From Treponema sp. (lineage in GTDB: Bacteria; Spirochaetota; Spirochaetia; Treponematales; Treponemataceae): a stretch of 64,000 nt of DNA. The DNA is taken from assembly GCA_022640795.1 (NCBI GenBank), contig JALCCK010000001.1:1-64000 (forward strand), written 5' to 3'. A program made the translations under genes and the position numbers. Position 1 is the stretch's first letter; each line of letters starts with the position of its first letter. This document shows, in pieces, positions 35,964 through 45,450 of the stretch. A model generated the notes under the pieces. The model was not told where the DNA came from. It was given only the letters and a program-made list of their open reading frames with translations, and searched no databases.

Positions 35964-38096
35964 TTACTCCGCATCTTCATTTATTTCACCTATTACTTCA
36001 ATGCTTATACTGTTGCCGGCAGCCATTACTTCATTAACAGAAATAACTACTAAACCGGGTATCTCACGTTCCGTTGAAAATTTTACCAACATCCTTACTT
36101 CTGCCGGACATAGTACAATCGGCTGGTAATTTTTTTCCTGACAGGCGACAAAAGCATCACTTACCGTTTTTACCCATTTCCGCCCGTCAACCGGATCAAA
36201 GGCAACAAACGGACGGGAACCGTCAGCGGGTTCTACTTTATGGTTAAGAATCTTTTCCGCAAGGTTCTGAGAAAGATTTAATACCCGCAGCCGGTGATCA
36301 GTATCAGCATACTGCATACATATCTGTAATCCCAGAGCTTCCCGTACTTTTTCCGAAAGTATCCACGTATTATGAGTAACAGGTCCGAAATTTGCCAACG
36401 TTTCAAGAATCATAACCATATTCCGGATCGACACCTGCTCACAAAGCAGGTTTTGAAGAACTTTTTCTATTTCACCATATGTAAATTTACAGGTAGTAAG
36501 AACTTCATCCACCACGACAGGATTGTTTTCCTTTATCTTTTCAAGAATGGCAGAAACTTCCTGCCGGCCAAGAATTTCTGCAGCATGGGTACGAATGATT
36601 TCTGTCAGATGAGTTGCAATAACTGTCGGCGGATCTACAACTGCATAACCGGCCCGTTCTGCTTCTTCCCGTTTATCTTCCGGTACCCAGATAGCAGGCA
36701 TACCGAAAGCCGGATCTTTTGTGGCTTCTCCTTTTAATGGAGTCGTTACACCACCCGTATCCATGCACATATAGTATCCCAGTCTGATTTTACTGCGGCC
36801 TGCCTCAATTCCACGAATTTTGAAACTGTATTCATTAGGGTCCAGCATCATATTATCGATTATCCTGATACGGGGCACGACGAGCCCAAGATCCAGGGCT
36901 GCTTCTCTTCGTATTCTTGTTACGCGTTCCAGTAATTCCGCGCCTTTTTCCTTATCAACAAGCGGGCAAAGGGCATAACCGAGCTCAAGCGAAAGCGGAT
37001 CAAGCGGTACGACCGGACTGACATCTTTCGGACTGCCACCTGTCTGCGCTGCATTCTTCTTTGCCTGTGCTTCGGCAGCTTCCTGTAAAACCGCTTTTTT
37101 CTGAGAATTTATCATTCTGTATCCATAAAAGACAAAAAGTGAACCGAGCAGAATCATAATGACGTGCGGCATTCCCGGCATAAGACCGAGAAGAACAATA
37201 GCCGCACCCGCAATACAGTAGACCTGTCCCGAAACTGAAAAATCATGCCGCAGCTGCTCAGAAAGAACTCCCTCATCGGAACTTCCGGTAACAATCAAGC
37301 CCGTCGAGAATGACAACAACAGGGCTGGAATCTGGCTCAGAAGACCATCACCGATCGTAAGCCGGGAGTAAATGTTGACGGCATCAGAGAATCCTATTCG
37401 CTGAGCCGGAGTACCGACGCCGATAACCATACCGATAATCATACCGGCAACAAGATTCGTAACCGTAATGACGATGCCAGCTTTAACATTTCCCGAGACA
37501 AATTTTGACGCACCATCCATATGAGAATAAAAATCACTCTCTGACTGGATCTGATGCTTTTTTTCCCGCGCCTGCTCTTCAGTAATTGACCCGGAATTAA
37601 GTTCTGCATCAACTGCGAACATTTTGTTATTCATCGAATCAAGAGAAAATCTGGCAGCAACTTCGGAGACCCGCGTTGCGCCTTTTGTAATAACAACTGT
37701 CTGAATGATGATAAGTATGATGAAAATAACCATTCCAACAACCAGTCCCCTCGTGCCGGAATTGCCCCCGACAACAAATGTCGAAAAGGCCTTAATCATA
37801 TTCCCGGCAAAATTTTTTCCTTCCGTCAGAATGAGCCGTGTTGATGAAACGTTTATACCAAGACCGAATAGCGTTACCAGCAGAATAACCCGGGGAAAAG
37901 AAATAAAACTTGCAGGATTGGGTGTATATAATACTATTAAAAGAATGATAATGGAAATCGTGAGATTCAGGGCCATAAAAAAATCGAGAAGAAATGCCGG
38001 CAGCGGAATAATCAGCATAAGAACGACCACTATTGCCCCTACCGCAATACTGTTTTGTTCTATAATATTTAGTATTTTCCCGTTACCGTTTGCCAT
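35964..38096 (-). CDS. flhA: Flagellar type III export protein FlhA
   Basis: A 710-aa export-gate component. About eight N-terminal membrane helices (residues ~15-320) include the FHIPEP-type loop region (ARFSLDSMNNKMFAVDAELNSGSITEEQAREKK). A large cytoplasmic domain (~360-690) binds chaperone-substrate complexes. PLSLELGYALCPLVDKEKGAELLERV and HLTEIIRTHAAEILGRQEV are family blocks. It follows flhB by about 20 bases. Confidence 0.97.
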   Translation of the reverse strand: MANGNGKILNIIEQNSIAVGAIVVVLMLIIPLPAFLLDFFMALNLTISIIILLIVLYTPNPASFISFPRVILLVTLFGLGINVSSTRLILTEGKNFAGNMIKAFSTFVVGGNSGTRGLVVGMVIFIILIIIQTVVITKGATRVSEVAARFSLDSMNNKMFAVDAELNSGSITEEQAREKKHQIQSESDFYSHMDGASKFVSGNVKAGIVITVTNLVAGMIIGMVIGVGTPAQRIGFSDAVNIYSRLTIGDGLLSQIPALLLSFSTGLIVTGSSDEGVLSEQLRHDFSVSGQVYCIAGAAIVLLGLMPGMPHVIMILLGSLFVFYGYRMINSQKKAVLQEAAEAQAKKNAAQTGGSPKDVSPVVPLDPLSLELGYALCPLVDKEKGAELLERVTRIRREAALDLGLVVPRIRIIDNMMLDPNEYSFKIRGIEAGRSKIRLGYYMCMDTGGVTTPLKGEATKDPAFGMPAIWVPEDKREEAERAGYAVVDPPTVIATHLTEIIRTHAAEILGRQEVSAILEKIKENNPVVVDEVLTTCKFTYGEIEKVLQNLLCEQVSIRNMVMILETLANFGPVTHNTWILSEKVREALGLQICMQYADTDHRLRVLNLSQNLAEKILNHKVEPADGSRPFVAFDPVDGRKWVKTVSDAFVACQEKNYQPIVLCPAEVRMLVKFSTEREIPGLVVISVNEVMAAGNSISIEVIGEINEDAE

Positions 38097-38117
38097 TAGT
38101 CCCCACCCAGCAAGCTG

Positions 38118-39215
38118 TTACTTTTTTAAAGCGTAATCGATTTGTGTATATACAGTTACAATAGCTCTAATATATTCAGGGGGAATTATATCACCAACGT
38201 TTGTAGATGTATAGAGTCCACGCGCCAAAGGTCTGTTTTCTACTATCGGGACGTCGTTTTCACGTGCTATAGCTTTAATTCTGAATGCAACTTCATCGGC
38301 ACCCTTTGCCATTACCTGTGGTGCCTGCTGCGTCACCGCTGCATCATATTTCAGCGCAACAGCAAAATGAGTAGGGTTTGTAATAACGACGTCAGACTCA
38401 GCGACAGCTTTCGGCATATTACGCTCCAGCAGTGCACGCTGTGCCTGCTGGAGATGGCTCTTTACTTCAGGATCCCCCTCCATTTCTTTATATTCTTCTT
38501 TTGTTTCCTGCTTTGTCATTTTCATCGATTCCATAAATTCACGTCGCTGAACAAAATAATCCGGAACCGCTATTATAAAAAACAAAACAGCGGTCATAAC
38601 AAGCATTTTTATACCCATTGCAGCTATTCTTCCGATACAGCCGTATATGTTGTGTGTCTGCAGCATCAGAAGAAGTTCCGGCATGTCTCCTTTTATTAAA
38701 AGGTAGGCAATAACAGCGACTAGAATAACCTTCAACAGAGATTTTGCGACATTGAATAACCCCTGAAAAGAAAACAGTGTCCGTTTAAAATATTCACCAA
38801 AATGTGGCAGTATTTTAGTAAATTGCGGTTGAATGGGTTTCGTACTGAACAGAAACCCCCGTGTCTGAATAATGTTTCCGACTATAGCCCCAAAAGCGCC
38901 GACCAGAGCGACAGGAAGTACCGCTTTGATAAAAAAATTAAAAAAAGCAGCAGCAAGTACAGGGTCGGTTACATCTGCATGTGCTATACGCATATAATAG
39001 AAACGAACAATAACGATGCTTTGCCGTAAAAGCCGGGGTCCCATTATCAAAAGCGCTGCAACCGTCAGCAGAAAAACAACAGCGCTGCTGAGTTCCTGGC
39101 TTTTTGCGACACGTCCTTCACGGCGGGCCTTTTGGAGTTTTAACTCTGAAGGTTCTTCCGTTCTTCCCTCATCTTCAGCAGCAAACCACTGGAGATCCAT
39201 ATTCCGGTAACTCAA
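38118..39215 (-). CDS. flhB: Flagellar export switch protein FlhB
   Basis: A 365-aa protein with four membrane helices (~45-215). The C-terminal cytoplasmic domain contains the autocleavage motif NPTH at residues 280-283, followed by FAVALKYD. It switches export from rod/hook to filament substrates. The N-terminal EDEGRTEEPSELKLQKARREGRVAKSQEL is typical. The start appears to be TTG 39215, which overlaps the fliR stop (TTGA) and has GGAGGAGG upstream. The next ATG (39200) is too far from that site. Confidence 0.95.
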   Translation of the reverse strand: MSYRNMDLQWFAAEDEGRTEEPSELKLQKARREGRVAKSQELSSAVVFLLTVAALLIMGPRLLRQSIVIVRFYYMRIAHADVTDPVLAAAFFNFFIKAVLPVALVGAFGAIVGNIIQTRGFLFSTKPIQPQFTKILPHFGEYFKRTLFSFQGLFNVAKSLLKVILVAVIAYLLIKGDMPELLLMLQTHNIYGCIGRIAAMGIKMLVMTAVLFFIIAVPDYFVQRREFMESMKMTKQETKEEYKEMEGDPEVKSHLQQAQRALLERNMPKAVAESDVVITNPTHFAVALKYDAAVTQQAPQVMAKGADEVAFRIKAIARENDVPIVENRPLARGLYTSTNVGDIIPPEYIRAIVTVYTQIDYALKK

Positions 39216-40021
39216 ATTCCTCCTCCGCTCAAATCAGCCATAAAATGTTCCAATTTTCCGAATCCCGTATTGAAGGCTCTCATAAAGAAATCACAAAGTT
39301 CCGGCATAAGTGCCGTGAGAATAAAAAAAGCCGTAAGCATCATTATCGGGAATCCTTCCGACAGCAAATTCATTTGCGGAGCGGCCTTAGATAAAATTCC
39401 GGTACAAACGGTTATGAGACAAAGCGTACCTATGAGCGGCAATGCGATTATCAGCGCATCAGAAAAGAGGTCGGTAAGACCGGACAACAGAAATTTTATA
39501 ACTTTTTCCCGTCCGACAGCTATTGAAAAAGCAGTAAGCGATTTATAACTTGCAAGAAGTGCCTTCAGAAATAAAGTCTGAAACCAGTGATTCTGGATAA
39601 ATATGAGCATTGCAATAAAGGTCAGATACTGACCCATAAGAGGATTTTCGACCTGTGCCATCGAATCATAAACTTCGGACGCGCTGAATCCCATCTGAAA
39701 TGCAAAAAACTGGCCTGCAGTGCTAAAAGCGGCAAATATAATAGATACATAAAAACCTATTATAACGCCAATCATAGCCTCTCCTATAACAAGAAGCAGA
39801 TAAATCAAACTGAAACTGTTATCAGTCATAATATACGGCAGATATACTGAAAAATTTACCTGCGGGAAAACAATATACGATACATAAAAAGCCAGTGCAA
39901 GTTTTGCCATTTTAGGAACAGAGCGCATTGAAAGCAGCGGCAGCGTCATTATCATCGCAAAACACCGGGCCAGAATCAGAAGAAAAACCGGAGCGTTCTG
40001 TACGATCGTATTCAGCATCAT
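39212..40021 (-). CDS. fliR: Flagellar export gate protein FliR
   Basis: A 269-aa membrane protein (about six helices) of the FliP-FliQ-FliR export gate. Family blocks include LARCFAMIMTLPLLSMRSVPKMAKLALA and GFSASEVYDSMAQVENPLMGQYL. The start follows fliQ after 17 bases; the stop overlaps flhB. Confidence 0.94.
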   Translation of the reverse strand: MMLNTIVQNAPVFLLILARCFAMIMTLPLLSMRSVPKMAKLALAFYVSYIVFPQVNFSVYLPYIMTDNSFSLIYLLLVIGEAMIGVIIGFYVSIIFAAFSTAGQFFAFQMGFSASEVYDSMAQVENPLMGQYLTFIAMLIFIQNHWFQTLFLKALLASYKSLTAFSIAVGREKVIKFLLSGLTDLFSDALIIALPLIGTLCLITVCTGILSKAAPQMNLLSEGFPIMMLTAFFILTALMPELCDFFMRAFNTGFGKLEHFMADLSGGGI

Positions 40022-40038
40022 CTTTCAGCAATCCGTTT

Positions 40039-40308
40039 TTAAGACGCAAATTGAGGGATAAGACGGAAAATTTGAATTGTATAACCGCTGAGAGAGGTAA
40101 ACATCCATCCTCCCAGCAGCGCAAGAATCAAAAGCATTATTACCAGTTTAGGAAGGAATGTCAGTGTCTGCTCCTGAATCGAGGTCGTTGCCTGAAAAAT
40201 TGCTACCAGCAGACCTACAATCAATGCAGAACCCAGTACCGGAGCGGTAAGCTTCAGAACCTGCAATATTCCGCCTCTCATAAGCAGAACAATTTGATCT
40301 ATAGTCAT
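40039..40308 (-). CDS. fliQ: Flagellar export gate protein FliQ
   Basis: An 89-aa protein with two membrane helices, the usual length for FliQ. The sequence around LRGGILQVLKLTAPVLGSALIVGLLVAIFQATTSIQEQTLTFLPK is the family signature region. It packs with FliP and FliR in the flagellar secretion pore. Confidence 0.95.
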   Translation of the reverse strand: MTIDQIVLLMRGGILQVLKLTAPVLGSALIVGLLVAIFQATTSIQEQTLTFLPKLVIMLLILALLGGWMFTSLSGYTIQIFRLIPQFAS

Positions 40309-40330
40309 TGTTCAAACGCTCCTTTATCCA

Positions 40331-41188
40331 TTATCGGATTACAGAATTAAAAAGCCCCTGGGTCAACAGTCCCCATCCGTCTACAAGAACAAACAGCATA
40401 AGTTTAAACGGCATGGAAATTTGAACCGGCGGCAGCATCATCATTCCCATCGACATAAGAATACTGGCGACAACCATATCTATTACGATAAAAGGAATAT
40501 AGAGTAAAACACCTATTTTAAAAGCAACCGTAAGTTCATGCAGAATATAAGCCGGAACAAGAACATAGGTCGGAACATCAGCAAGTGTTCTTGGCCGTTG
40601 TAATTTAGCCATCGACATAAAGAGAGAAATATTGCTGGTATCGTTTGACATCTGCGAATACATAAATACCCGCAGGGGAGCTTCCGCCTGAGTGTAAGCC
40701 TGCTGAATCGATATCTGCCCGTTGGATAATGGTTTTAAGGAATTGGTATAAATAGTAGTAAAAACAGGCCACATCACAAAGATAGTCATGAACAGAGCGA
40801 TTCCGTTCAAAACAGTCGTCGGAGGTACCTGCTGAAGAGATAATGCACTTTTTATAAAATTAAGAACAATCGAAAATCTGAGGAAACAGGTTACCAGTAT
40901 AAGAATACTCGGTGCAAGCGTCAGAACCGTAAGAAGCAGCAGCAGCTGGACCGAAAAAGCTACTTCATTACCGGAATCAGGTTGCGTTATCCGGAGATCT
41001 ATATTGGGAATATTTAACCGGTTTACCGTACCGTTCATCTCGGTCGTTCCCGGGGTTGATCCCTGCGGGAAGGTATTAGCAGACTGCTGCGATACTACGG
41101 GAACTGAACATAAAAAACCGATAAAGACAAATATGAATACACGCCGCGTATATTTTTTCCACGGTACCGCAGTTGAATACTTACTCAT
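40331..41188 (-). CDS. fliP: Flagellar export gate protein FliP
   Basis: A 285-aa protein with an N-terminal signal-like helix, a short periplasmic stretch and three to four further helices. The signatures are LTLAPSILILVTCFLRFSIVLNF-IKSALSLQQVPPTTVLNGIALFMT and FIVIDMVVASILMSMGMMMLPPVQISMPFKLMLFVLVDGW. It forms the core of the export pore. The ATG overlaps the fliO stop by four bases. Confidence 0.96.
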   Translation of the reverse strand: MSKYSTAVPWKKYTRRVFIFVFIGFLCSVPVVSQQSANTFPQGSTPGTTEMNGTVNRLNIPNIDLRITQPDSGNEVAFSVQLLLLLTVLTLAPSILILVTCFLRFSIVLNFIKSALSLQQVPPTTVLNGIALFMTIFVMWPVFTTIYTNSLKPLSNGQISIQQAYTQAEAPLRVFMYSQMSNDTSNISLFMSMAKLQRPRTLADVPTYVLVPAYILHELTVAFKIGVLLYIPFIVIDMVVASILMSMGMMMLPPVQISMPFKLMLFVLVDGWGLLTQGLFNSVIR

Positions 41189-41886
41189 AAATTGTCACCG
41201 TCGTTAAACCGTTTGCGCTGGGTTTTAAGTAAATCCGAGATTTTTTCGGCTGATTCCGAAAAAACTCCTGTTTTTTTTCCACGAGAACCTGCTGCAGTAA
41301 ACAGCTCCAAAACCTCGCCAAAGCTTCGAGGCCTTACGGAATTGGCATTTTTATCGGCATAAAGGTTCATCGCTTCTATGAGTTCTTTGTCGGCTACTTC
41401 ACCGACGAGATTCACTGCGTTATCTGTAACGCCTACTATATAGGCATGATCTATAAGCGTTATTATCTGTATCGTTTTTCCCGGAGCCAGGGTCAGTGAA
41501 GCAACTTTACGTAAAAAAGGATCATTTTCCCGACCGGGTTTCAGGCCTCTTTTCATCAGGAGTACGACAAAATAAATACAGGCAAGAACGATAATAAGGA
41601 CAATAATCATACGTACAAAAAGCCCCAGTGTCGAAGGCTCTTTTTCGGTAACGGAACTCTGTTCTGGAGCTGCCGGATTTATAACAATTGTCGACTCGTC
41701 AACGGAACCGGCCGCCGCATCGGAAGTATGCGTGGCGGAAGTATCAGCGGTCTGCGGTGACGCAGAAGTTTCAGTTCCACCCGGCTTCTGATCCTGTGCA
41801 GACAATAAACCGGTCATGCAGATCAGAAAAACAATAACCGCCACACCGTTTTTTTTTGAGAATTGCAAAAATTTTCCCCCACCCAT
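41185..41886 (-). CDS. fliO: Flagellar protein FliO (FliZ in spirochaete usage)
   Basis: A 233-aa protein (longest form) with a signal-type helix (VAVIVFLICMTGLLSAQ), a Ser/Thr/Ala-rich linker and one membrane helix (~90-113, LFVRMIIVLIIVLACIYFVVLLM). The cytoplasmic domain shows KVASLTLAPGKTIQIITLIDHAYIVGVTDNAVNLVGEV, the FliO core. It assists assembly of the FliP ring. The ATG at 41886 has no ribosome site upstream. A TTG at 41868 is preceded by GGTGGGGG at seven bases and is a credible alternative start. Confidence 0.87.
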   Translation of the reverse strand: MGGGKFLQFSKKNGVAVIVFLICMTGLLSAQDQKPGGTETSASPQTADTSATHTSDAAAGSVDESTIVINPAAPEQSSVTEKEPSTLGLFVRMIIVLIIVLACIYFVVLLMKRGLKPGRENDPFLRKVASLTLAPGKTIQIITLIDHAYIVGVTDNAVNLVGEVADKELIEAMNLYADKNANSVRPRSFGEVLELFTAAGSRGKKTGVFSESAEKISDLLKTQRKRFNDGDNL

Positions 41887-41893
41887 TCAAACT

Positions 41894-43045
41894 CTAATGA
41901 AGATCGTCAACCCTCTCCAACGGAGATAATATTTCTGTAACACGGACACCAAAATTTTCGTCAATAACAACGACTTCACCCTTTGCTATCGGCTTGTGAT
42001 TTACCAGTATATCGACAGGCTCACCGGCGAGTTTGTCAAGTTCAATAATGGTTCCTTCTCCCATTCCGAGGATATCTTTTATCTGTTTTTTCGTACGGCC
42101 AAGCTCTACCGTCATCTCCATGTATACGTCCATGATCAGACTGATATTGCCTTGTTCGGCACCGGACGGTCCCCCCTGAAGCTGAGGATACTGAAGAGCC
42201 TGAACATTCGGTATATTCATATTCTGCTGCATGGTCATTCCCTGCGGCTGCATACCATTCATAAGCGGCATTCCCTGCATGTTCATTGCCTGTCTCTGCT
42301 GCGGGATTCCCTGCGGCGGCATCTGCTGGGCACCGCCGGTCATATTTCCCATAGCTGCCATATCTGCAGAAGAAAGCGTTCCTTCATGTTCCGGCTCTCC
42401 TCCGCCTAAAGCTTTTGTCATGCCTTCTGCCGCTCCGCCGGAAACCGCTTCCCATAGTGTATAAGCATTCCCGTCAAGCGTTACAGGATAGCTGAACAGT
42501 GCAAAATTATTCTGCGGAAACCGCACCATGGCCTTCGGAACGTTAACACATTCGGGGGGTGTACAGGCGAGGCCTGGCAGCTTACCCGTTTTATCAAGTG
42601 CCGTTATTTCATCATTCGTATGAGTTGAAACCACTTCGGAGATAACAGACAACGCCATATCGTCAAGCTCTGTATTTTCTTCTTTATTCATGAGGCCGGC
42701 AATTTTTTGCGCAAACTCTTTCGACATAAGATACAGATGATCACCGGCAAGTCCTGCAGAAAAATCTGCCATAACGGCTACAACCATTTCGGGAAGTTTT
42801 GCCAGCAGCTGATCTCTATTCAGTGTTTCGACGACTGGAATACCTGCACTGAATTCTGCTCCCGTCATTTTTTTCAAATTCTCAGCCAGCGGTTCTTTCA
42901 AACCTTCTGCAAATTTAGAGAGCACCGCTGTATCTATAGCCGCAGAAGTATCGGCTGAAACCTGTCCGGAGGAATTAAGACCGTCTACAGAAACACCAGA
43001 CAGCAATGCATCAATTTCATCCTGTGATATAGCACCATCACTCAT
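41894..43045 (-). CDS. fliY: Flagellar motor switch protein FliY/FliN
   Basis: A C-ring protein of 383 aa. The N-terminus SDGAISQDEIDALLSGV is the EIDALLSG motif. A CheC-like central domain follows (~50-220, with DMALSVISEVVSTHTNDEI), then a Met/Gln/Pro-rich linker (~235-290). The C-terminal SpoA/FliN domain (~295-383) contains MDVYMEMTVELGRTKKQIKDIL and VDILVNHKPIAKGEVVVIDENFGVRVTEI. ATG 43045 is chosen over 43054, because AAGGAG lies about nine bases before it and directly abuts the earlier ATG. It overlaps fliM by eight bases. Confidence 0.94.
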   Translation of the reverse strand: MSDGAISQDEIDALLSGVSVDGLNSSGQVSADTSAAIDTAVLSKFAEGLKEPLAENLKKMTGAEFSAGIPVVETLNRDQLLAKLPEMVVAVMADFSAGLAGDHLYLMSKEFAQKIAGLMNKEENTELDDMALSVISEVVSTHTNDEITALDKTGKLPGLACTPPECVNVPKAMVRFPQNNFALFSYPVTLDGNAYTLWEAVSGGAAEGMTKALGGGEPEHEGTLSSADMAAMGNMTGGAQQMPPQGIPQQRQAMNMQGMPLMNGMQPQGMTMQQNMNIPNVQALQYPQLQGGPSGAEQGNISLIMDVYMEMTVELGRTKKQIKDILGMGEGTIIELDKLAGEPVDILVNHKPIAKGEVVVIDENFGVRVTEILSPLERVDDLH

Positions 43046-44075
43046 TAGAGTCATCTCCTTCTACAGAAAGTTCTTCGAATTCTTCTTCTTCAGTTTCTTC
43101 AATTTTGCCGGTAATCTGTACCGCCATTTTTTTACCGACAACGCCAGGCTGACAATAAAATTTTTTCTTGCTGCCGACGCTTAACGTTAAAGGGTCACCT
43201 GCCCGTATATTGGAAAGACGGACGACATCGCCCACTTGAAGAGACAGAACGTCGCGGATAGGCAGATTGATAGAACCTATTTCTGCGACAACATCCATAT
43301 CGACTGAAGAGAGTTTTTCTTTTAAAGTACCAAGATATTGCGTTGTGGAACTCCGCCGTACCGATGAAAACCAGAATTGTGAAGACAACTTCGATATAAT
43401 AGGTTCGATTGTCAGATACGGAATACAGAAATTCATCATGCCTTCTTCTTCCACAACCTTCGTTTCAAGCGTAACAAGAACAACCATTTCCGACGGCGGC
43501 ACAATCTGGGCAAACTGGGGGTTTGTTTCAATCTGTCCAAGCCGCGGCCGAAGATCTATTACCTGAGTCCACGCTTCACGCATATTTGCAAGAATGCGAA
43601 CAATTATGCCTTCCATGACCGACTGTTCAATATCGGTAAGATCCCGGTTCTTATTACCGGTCGTTGCACCTTTTCCACCAAAGAGCCTGTCTATAATCGC
43701 AAAAGTAATCGTCGGGTCGATTTCAAGAACAGCATTACCTTTCAGCGGGTCCATATTTATAACGGCAAGCGTTGTCGGTGTCGGTATGGAACGTATAAAT
43801 TCCTCATATGTCAGCTGATCTACCGAAGCAACATGAACATGAACAAGACTTCGCAATTGAGCCGAAAGACTTGTAGTGGTAAGACGGGCGAACGTTTCAT
43901 GCATGATTGAAACAGTACGTATCTGCTCTTTCGAGAATTTATCAGGACGTTTAAAATCGTAGATTTTTATTTTACGAGTATCGCTCACCGGTTTGAAGTC
44001 ATCGACTTCCGATTCTCCGGAGCTTATGGCTGCAAGAAGCTGGTCTATTTCGTCCTGTGAAAGAACTTCATTCAT
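43038..44075 (-). CDS. fliM: Flagellar motor switch protein FliM
   Basis: A 345-aa C-ring protein that binds phospho-CheY. The N-terminal CheY-binding LSQDEIDQLLAAI is present. The CheC-like middle shows FARLTTTSLSAQLRSLVHVHVASVDQLTYEEFIRSIPTPTTL, and the C-terminal SpoA domain shows LQVGDVVRLSNIRAGDPLTLSVGSKKKFYCQPG. Acidic C-terminal tail. It follows fliL by 31 bases. Confidence 0.97.
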   Translation of the reverse strand: MNEVLSQDEIDQLLAAISSGESEVDDFKPVSDTRKIKIYDFKRPDKFSKEQIRTVSIMHETFARLTTTSLSAQLRSLVHVHVASVDQLTYEEFIRSIPTPTTLAVINMDPLKGNAVLEIDPTITFAIIDRLFGGKGATTGNKNRDLTDIEQSVMEGIIVRILANMREAWTQVIDLRPRLGQIETNPQFAQIVPPSEMVVLVTLETKVVEEEGMMNFCIPYLTIEPIISKLSSQFWFSSVRRSSTTQYLGTLKEKLSSVDMDVVAEIGSINLPIRDVLSLQVGDVVRLSNIRAGDPLTLSVGSKKKFYCQPGVVGKKMAVQITGKIEETEEEEFEELSVEGDDSNE

Positions 44076-44106
44076 GTATTACTCACCCTGCCCTTCAATA
44101 CGATCT

Positions 44107-44664
44107 CTATTGTTCCACTACTTCTTTTGTAAGGAATCTGACTTCCTTGATTTTCGAGGTACTAAGTATATCGTCATTGATTGCGTTACGTATTTCAATA
44201 CGCAGTTTATCTTCATTCTGCGGTCGTAATTCCTCGGCAGTTTTTTCCGAAAAATATCTGCGGAGGAAATCTTTTATTTCTATTGTTCTTGCAGTAATTT
44301 CGGCAGAAGTAGCTTTATCGTCTTTTTTATAACCAAGAACAACTTCAACCACGACACTTGCAGGATTGGGATCTGCCGTTGTTGTACGAATGGAACCAAG
44401 CGACTGATACCAGTCGAGAATTTCCCGTTTCCCTTCATATTCTTCACTGATAGTTATATCAGGATGGCTTGAAGTATTTCCACCCATAATTTTCATCGTA
44501 ATGACAACAACCGTAACAATCAGAATTATAGCACAAATGACAATAATCAGCCATTTTAACAGATTGGGAAAAAGAGTTCCCAATCCGCCTTTTTTCGCGG
44601 ATGCAGAGACTGTTTCAGTTGACTCGTCAAGATTGATCTCGGTATTTTCATTATCATCTGCCAT
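44107..44664 (-). CDS. fliL: Flagellar basal body protein FliL
   Basis: A 185-aa stator-associated protein. An acidic cytoplasmic N-terminus (~1-35) is followed by one membrane helix (~37-60, LIIVICAIILIVTVVVITMKI) and a periplasmic stomatin-like FliL domain. The C-terminal part reads IEIKDFLRRYFSEKTAEELRP...LRIEIRNAINDDILSTSKIKEVRF, which matches the family end. It follows motB by 46 bases. Confidence 0.92.
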   Translation of the reverse strand: MADDNENTEINLDESTETVSASAKKGGLGTLFPNLLKWLIIVICAIILIVTVVVITMKIMGGNTSSHPDITISEEYEGKREILDWYQSLGSIRTTTADPNPASVVVEVVLGYKKDDKATSAEITARTIEIKDFLRRYFSEKTAEELRPQNEDKLRIEIRNAINDDILSTSKIKEVRFLTKEVVEQ

Positions 44665-44710
44665 TTCCGTTCTCCTCTTTTTTAGATAGAGCTATTACTA
44701 TATACTATCA

Positions 44711-45442
44711 TTAAAAATGACCTTCGTCCAGAATAATTATGTCAACCCGACGGTTATAGGCACGTCCTTCCGGGGTATCATTACTAAACTGCGGTTCTGT
44801 ATCAGCGTACCCTGCTATTGAAAATTTATTTTCATCAACACCGAAGTCAGCCAGATAATGCAGCACGTTCGCAGCACGGGCAGCCGAGAGTTCCCAGTTA
44901 CTCGGAAATTTTGAATTACTGCCGACCGGTGTATTATCTGTATGTCCCTCTATTCTGAACCGTCGGTTTTTCAGTTCATCAGACGTAAAAAACTGTGAGA
45001 GCCGCAGCAGCGTGTCTCTGGTCGAATCTATATCAAGATCAGCACTACCTTCCTTAAAAAAGGTATCTGCTGCAAGTGTTATAACGAGACCTCTTTCATC
45101 GCTTGTTATAGTAATCCTGTTAGTTTTCAAATCAGGAGCGAACAGACTGACCGCTTTCTTTTTTGCGAGTCCCAGGGCAGTTCCCTTTTGTGCCGATGGA
45201 AGACTGTTTATCGTATTTCCGAGATTAGCCATACGACCGGCAGAAAGAGAAATACCCCCGGTGGCCTGTTTCGATTCATTTAATTGAAGTGATGACTGTA
45301 TAGCTGCCAGCTGGGTCACATCTACATCCGAAGGATTATAGAGCATGACGAAAAAACACAGCATCAGTGTAATCATGTCACCGTATGTTCCCTGCCACGC
45401 TGTTGACGGTTTGCTTGGTTCCTTCTTTTCCTTTTTCGCCAT
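44711..45442 (-). CDS. motB: Flagellar stator protein MotB
   Basis: A 243-aa stator subunit. A short cytoplasmic N-terminus precedes one membrane helix with the ion-binding aspartate D22 (TYGDMITLMLCFFVMLY). A plug/linker region follows, then an OmpA-like peptidoglycan-binding domain (~120-240, RRFRIEGHTDNTPV...WELSAARAANVLHYL). It pairs with MotA, which ends eight bases upstream. Confidence 0.96.
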   Translation of the reverse strand: MAKKEKKEPSKPSTAWQGTYGDMITLMLCFFVMLYNPSDVDVTQLAAIQSSLQLNESKQATGGISLSAGRMANLGNTINSLPSAQKGTALGLAKKKAVSLFAPDLKTNRITITSDERGLVITLAADTFFKEGSADLDIDSTRDTLLRLSQFFTSDELKNRRFRIEGHTDNTPVGSNSKFPSNWELSAARAANVLHYLADFGVDENKFSIAGYADTEPQFSNDTPEGRAYNRRVDIIILDEGHF

Positions 45443-45450
45443 ATGAACCT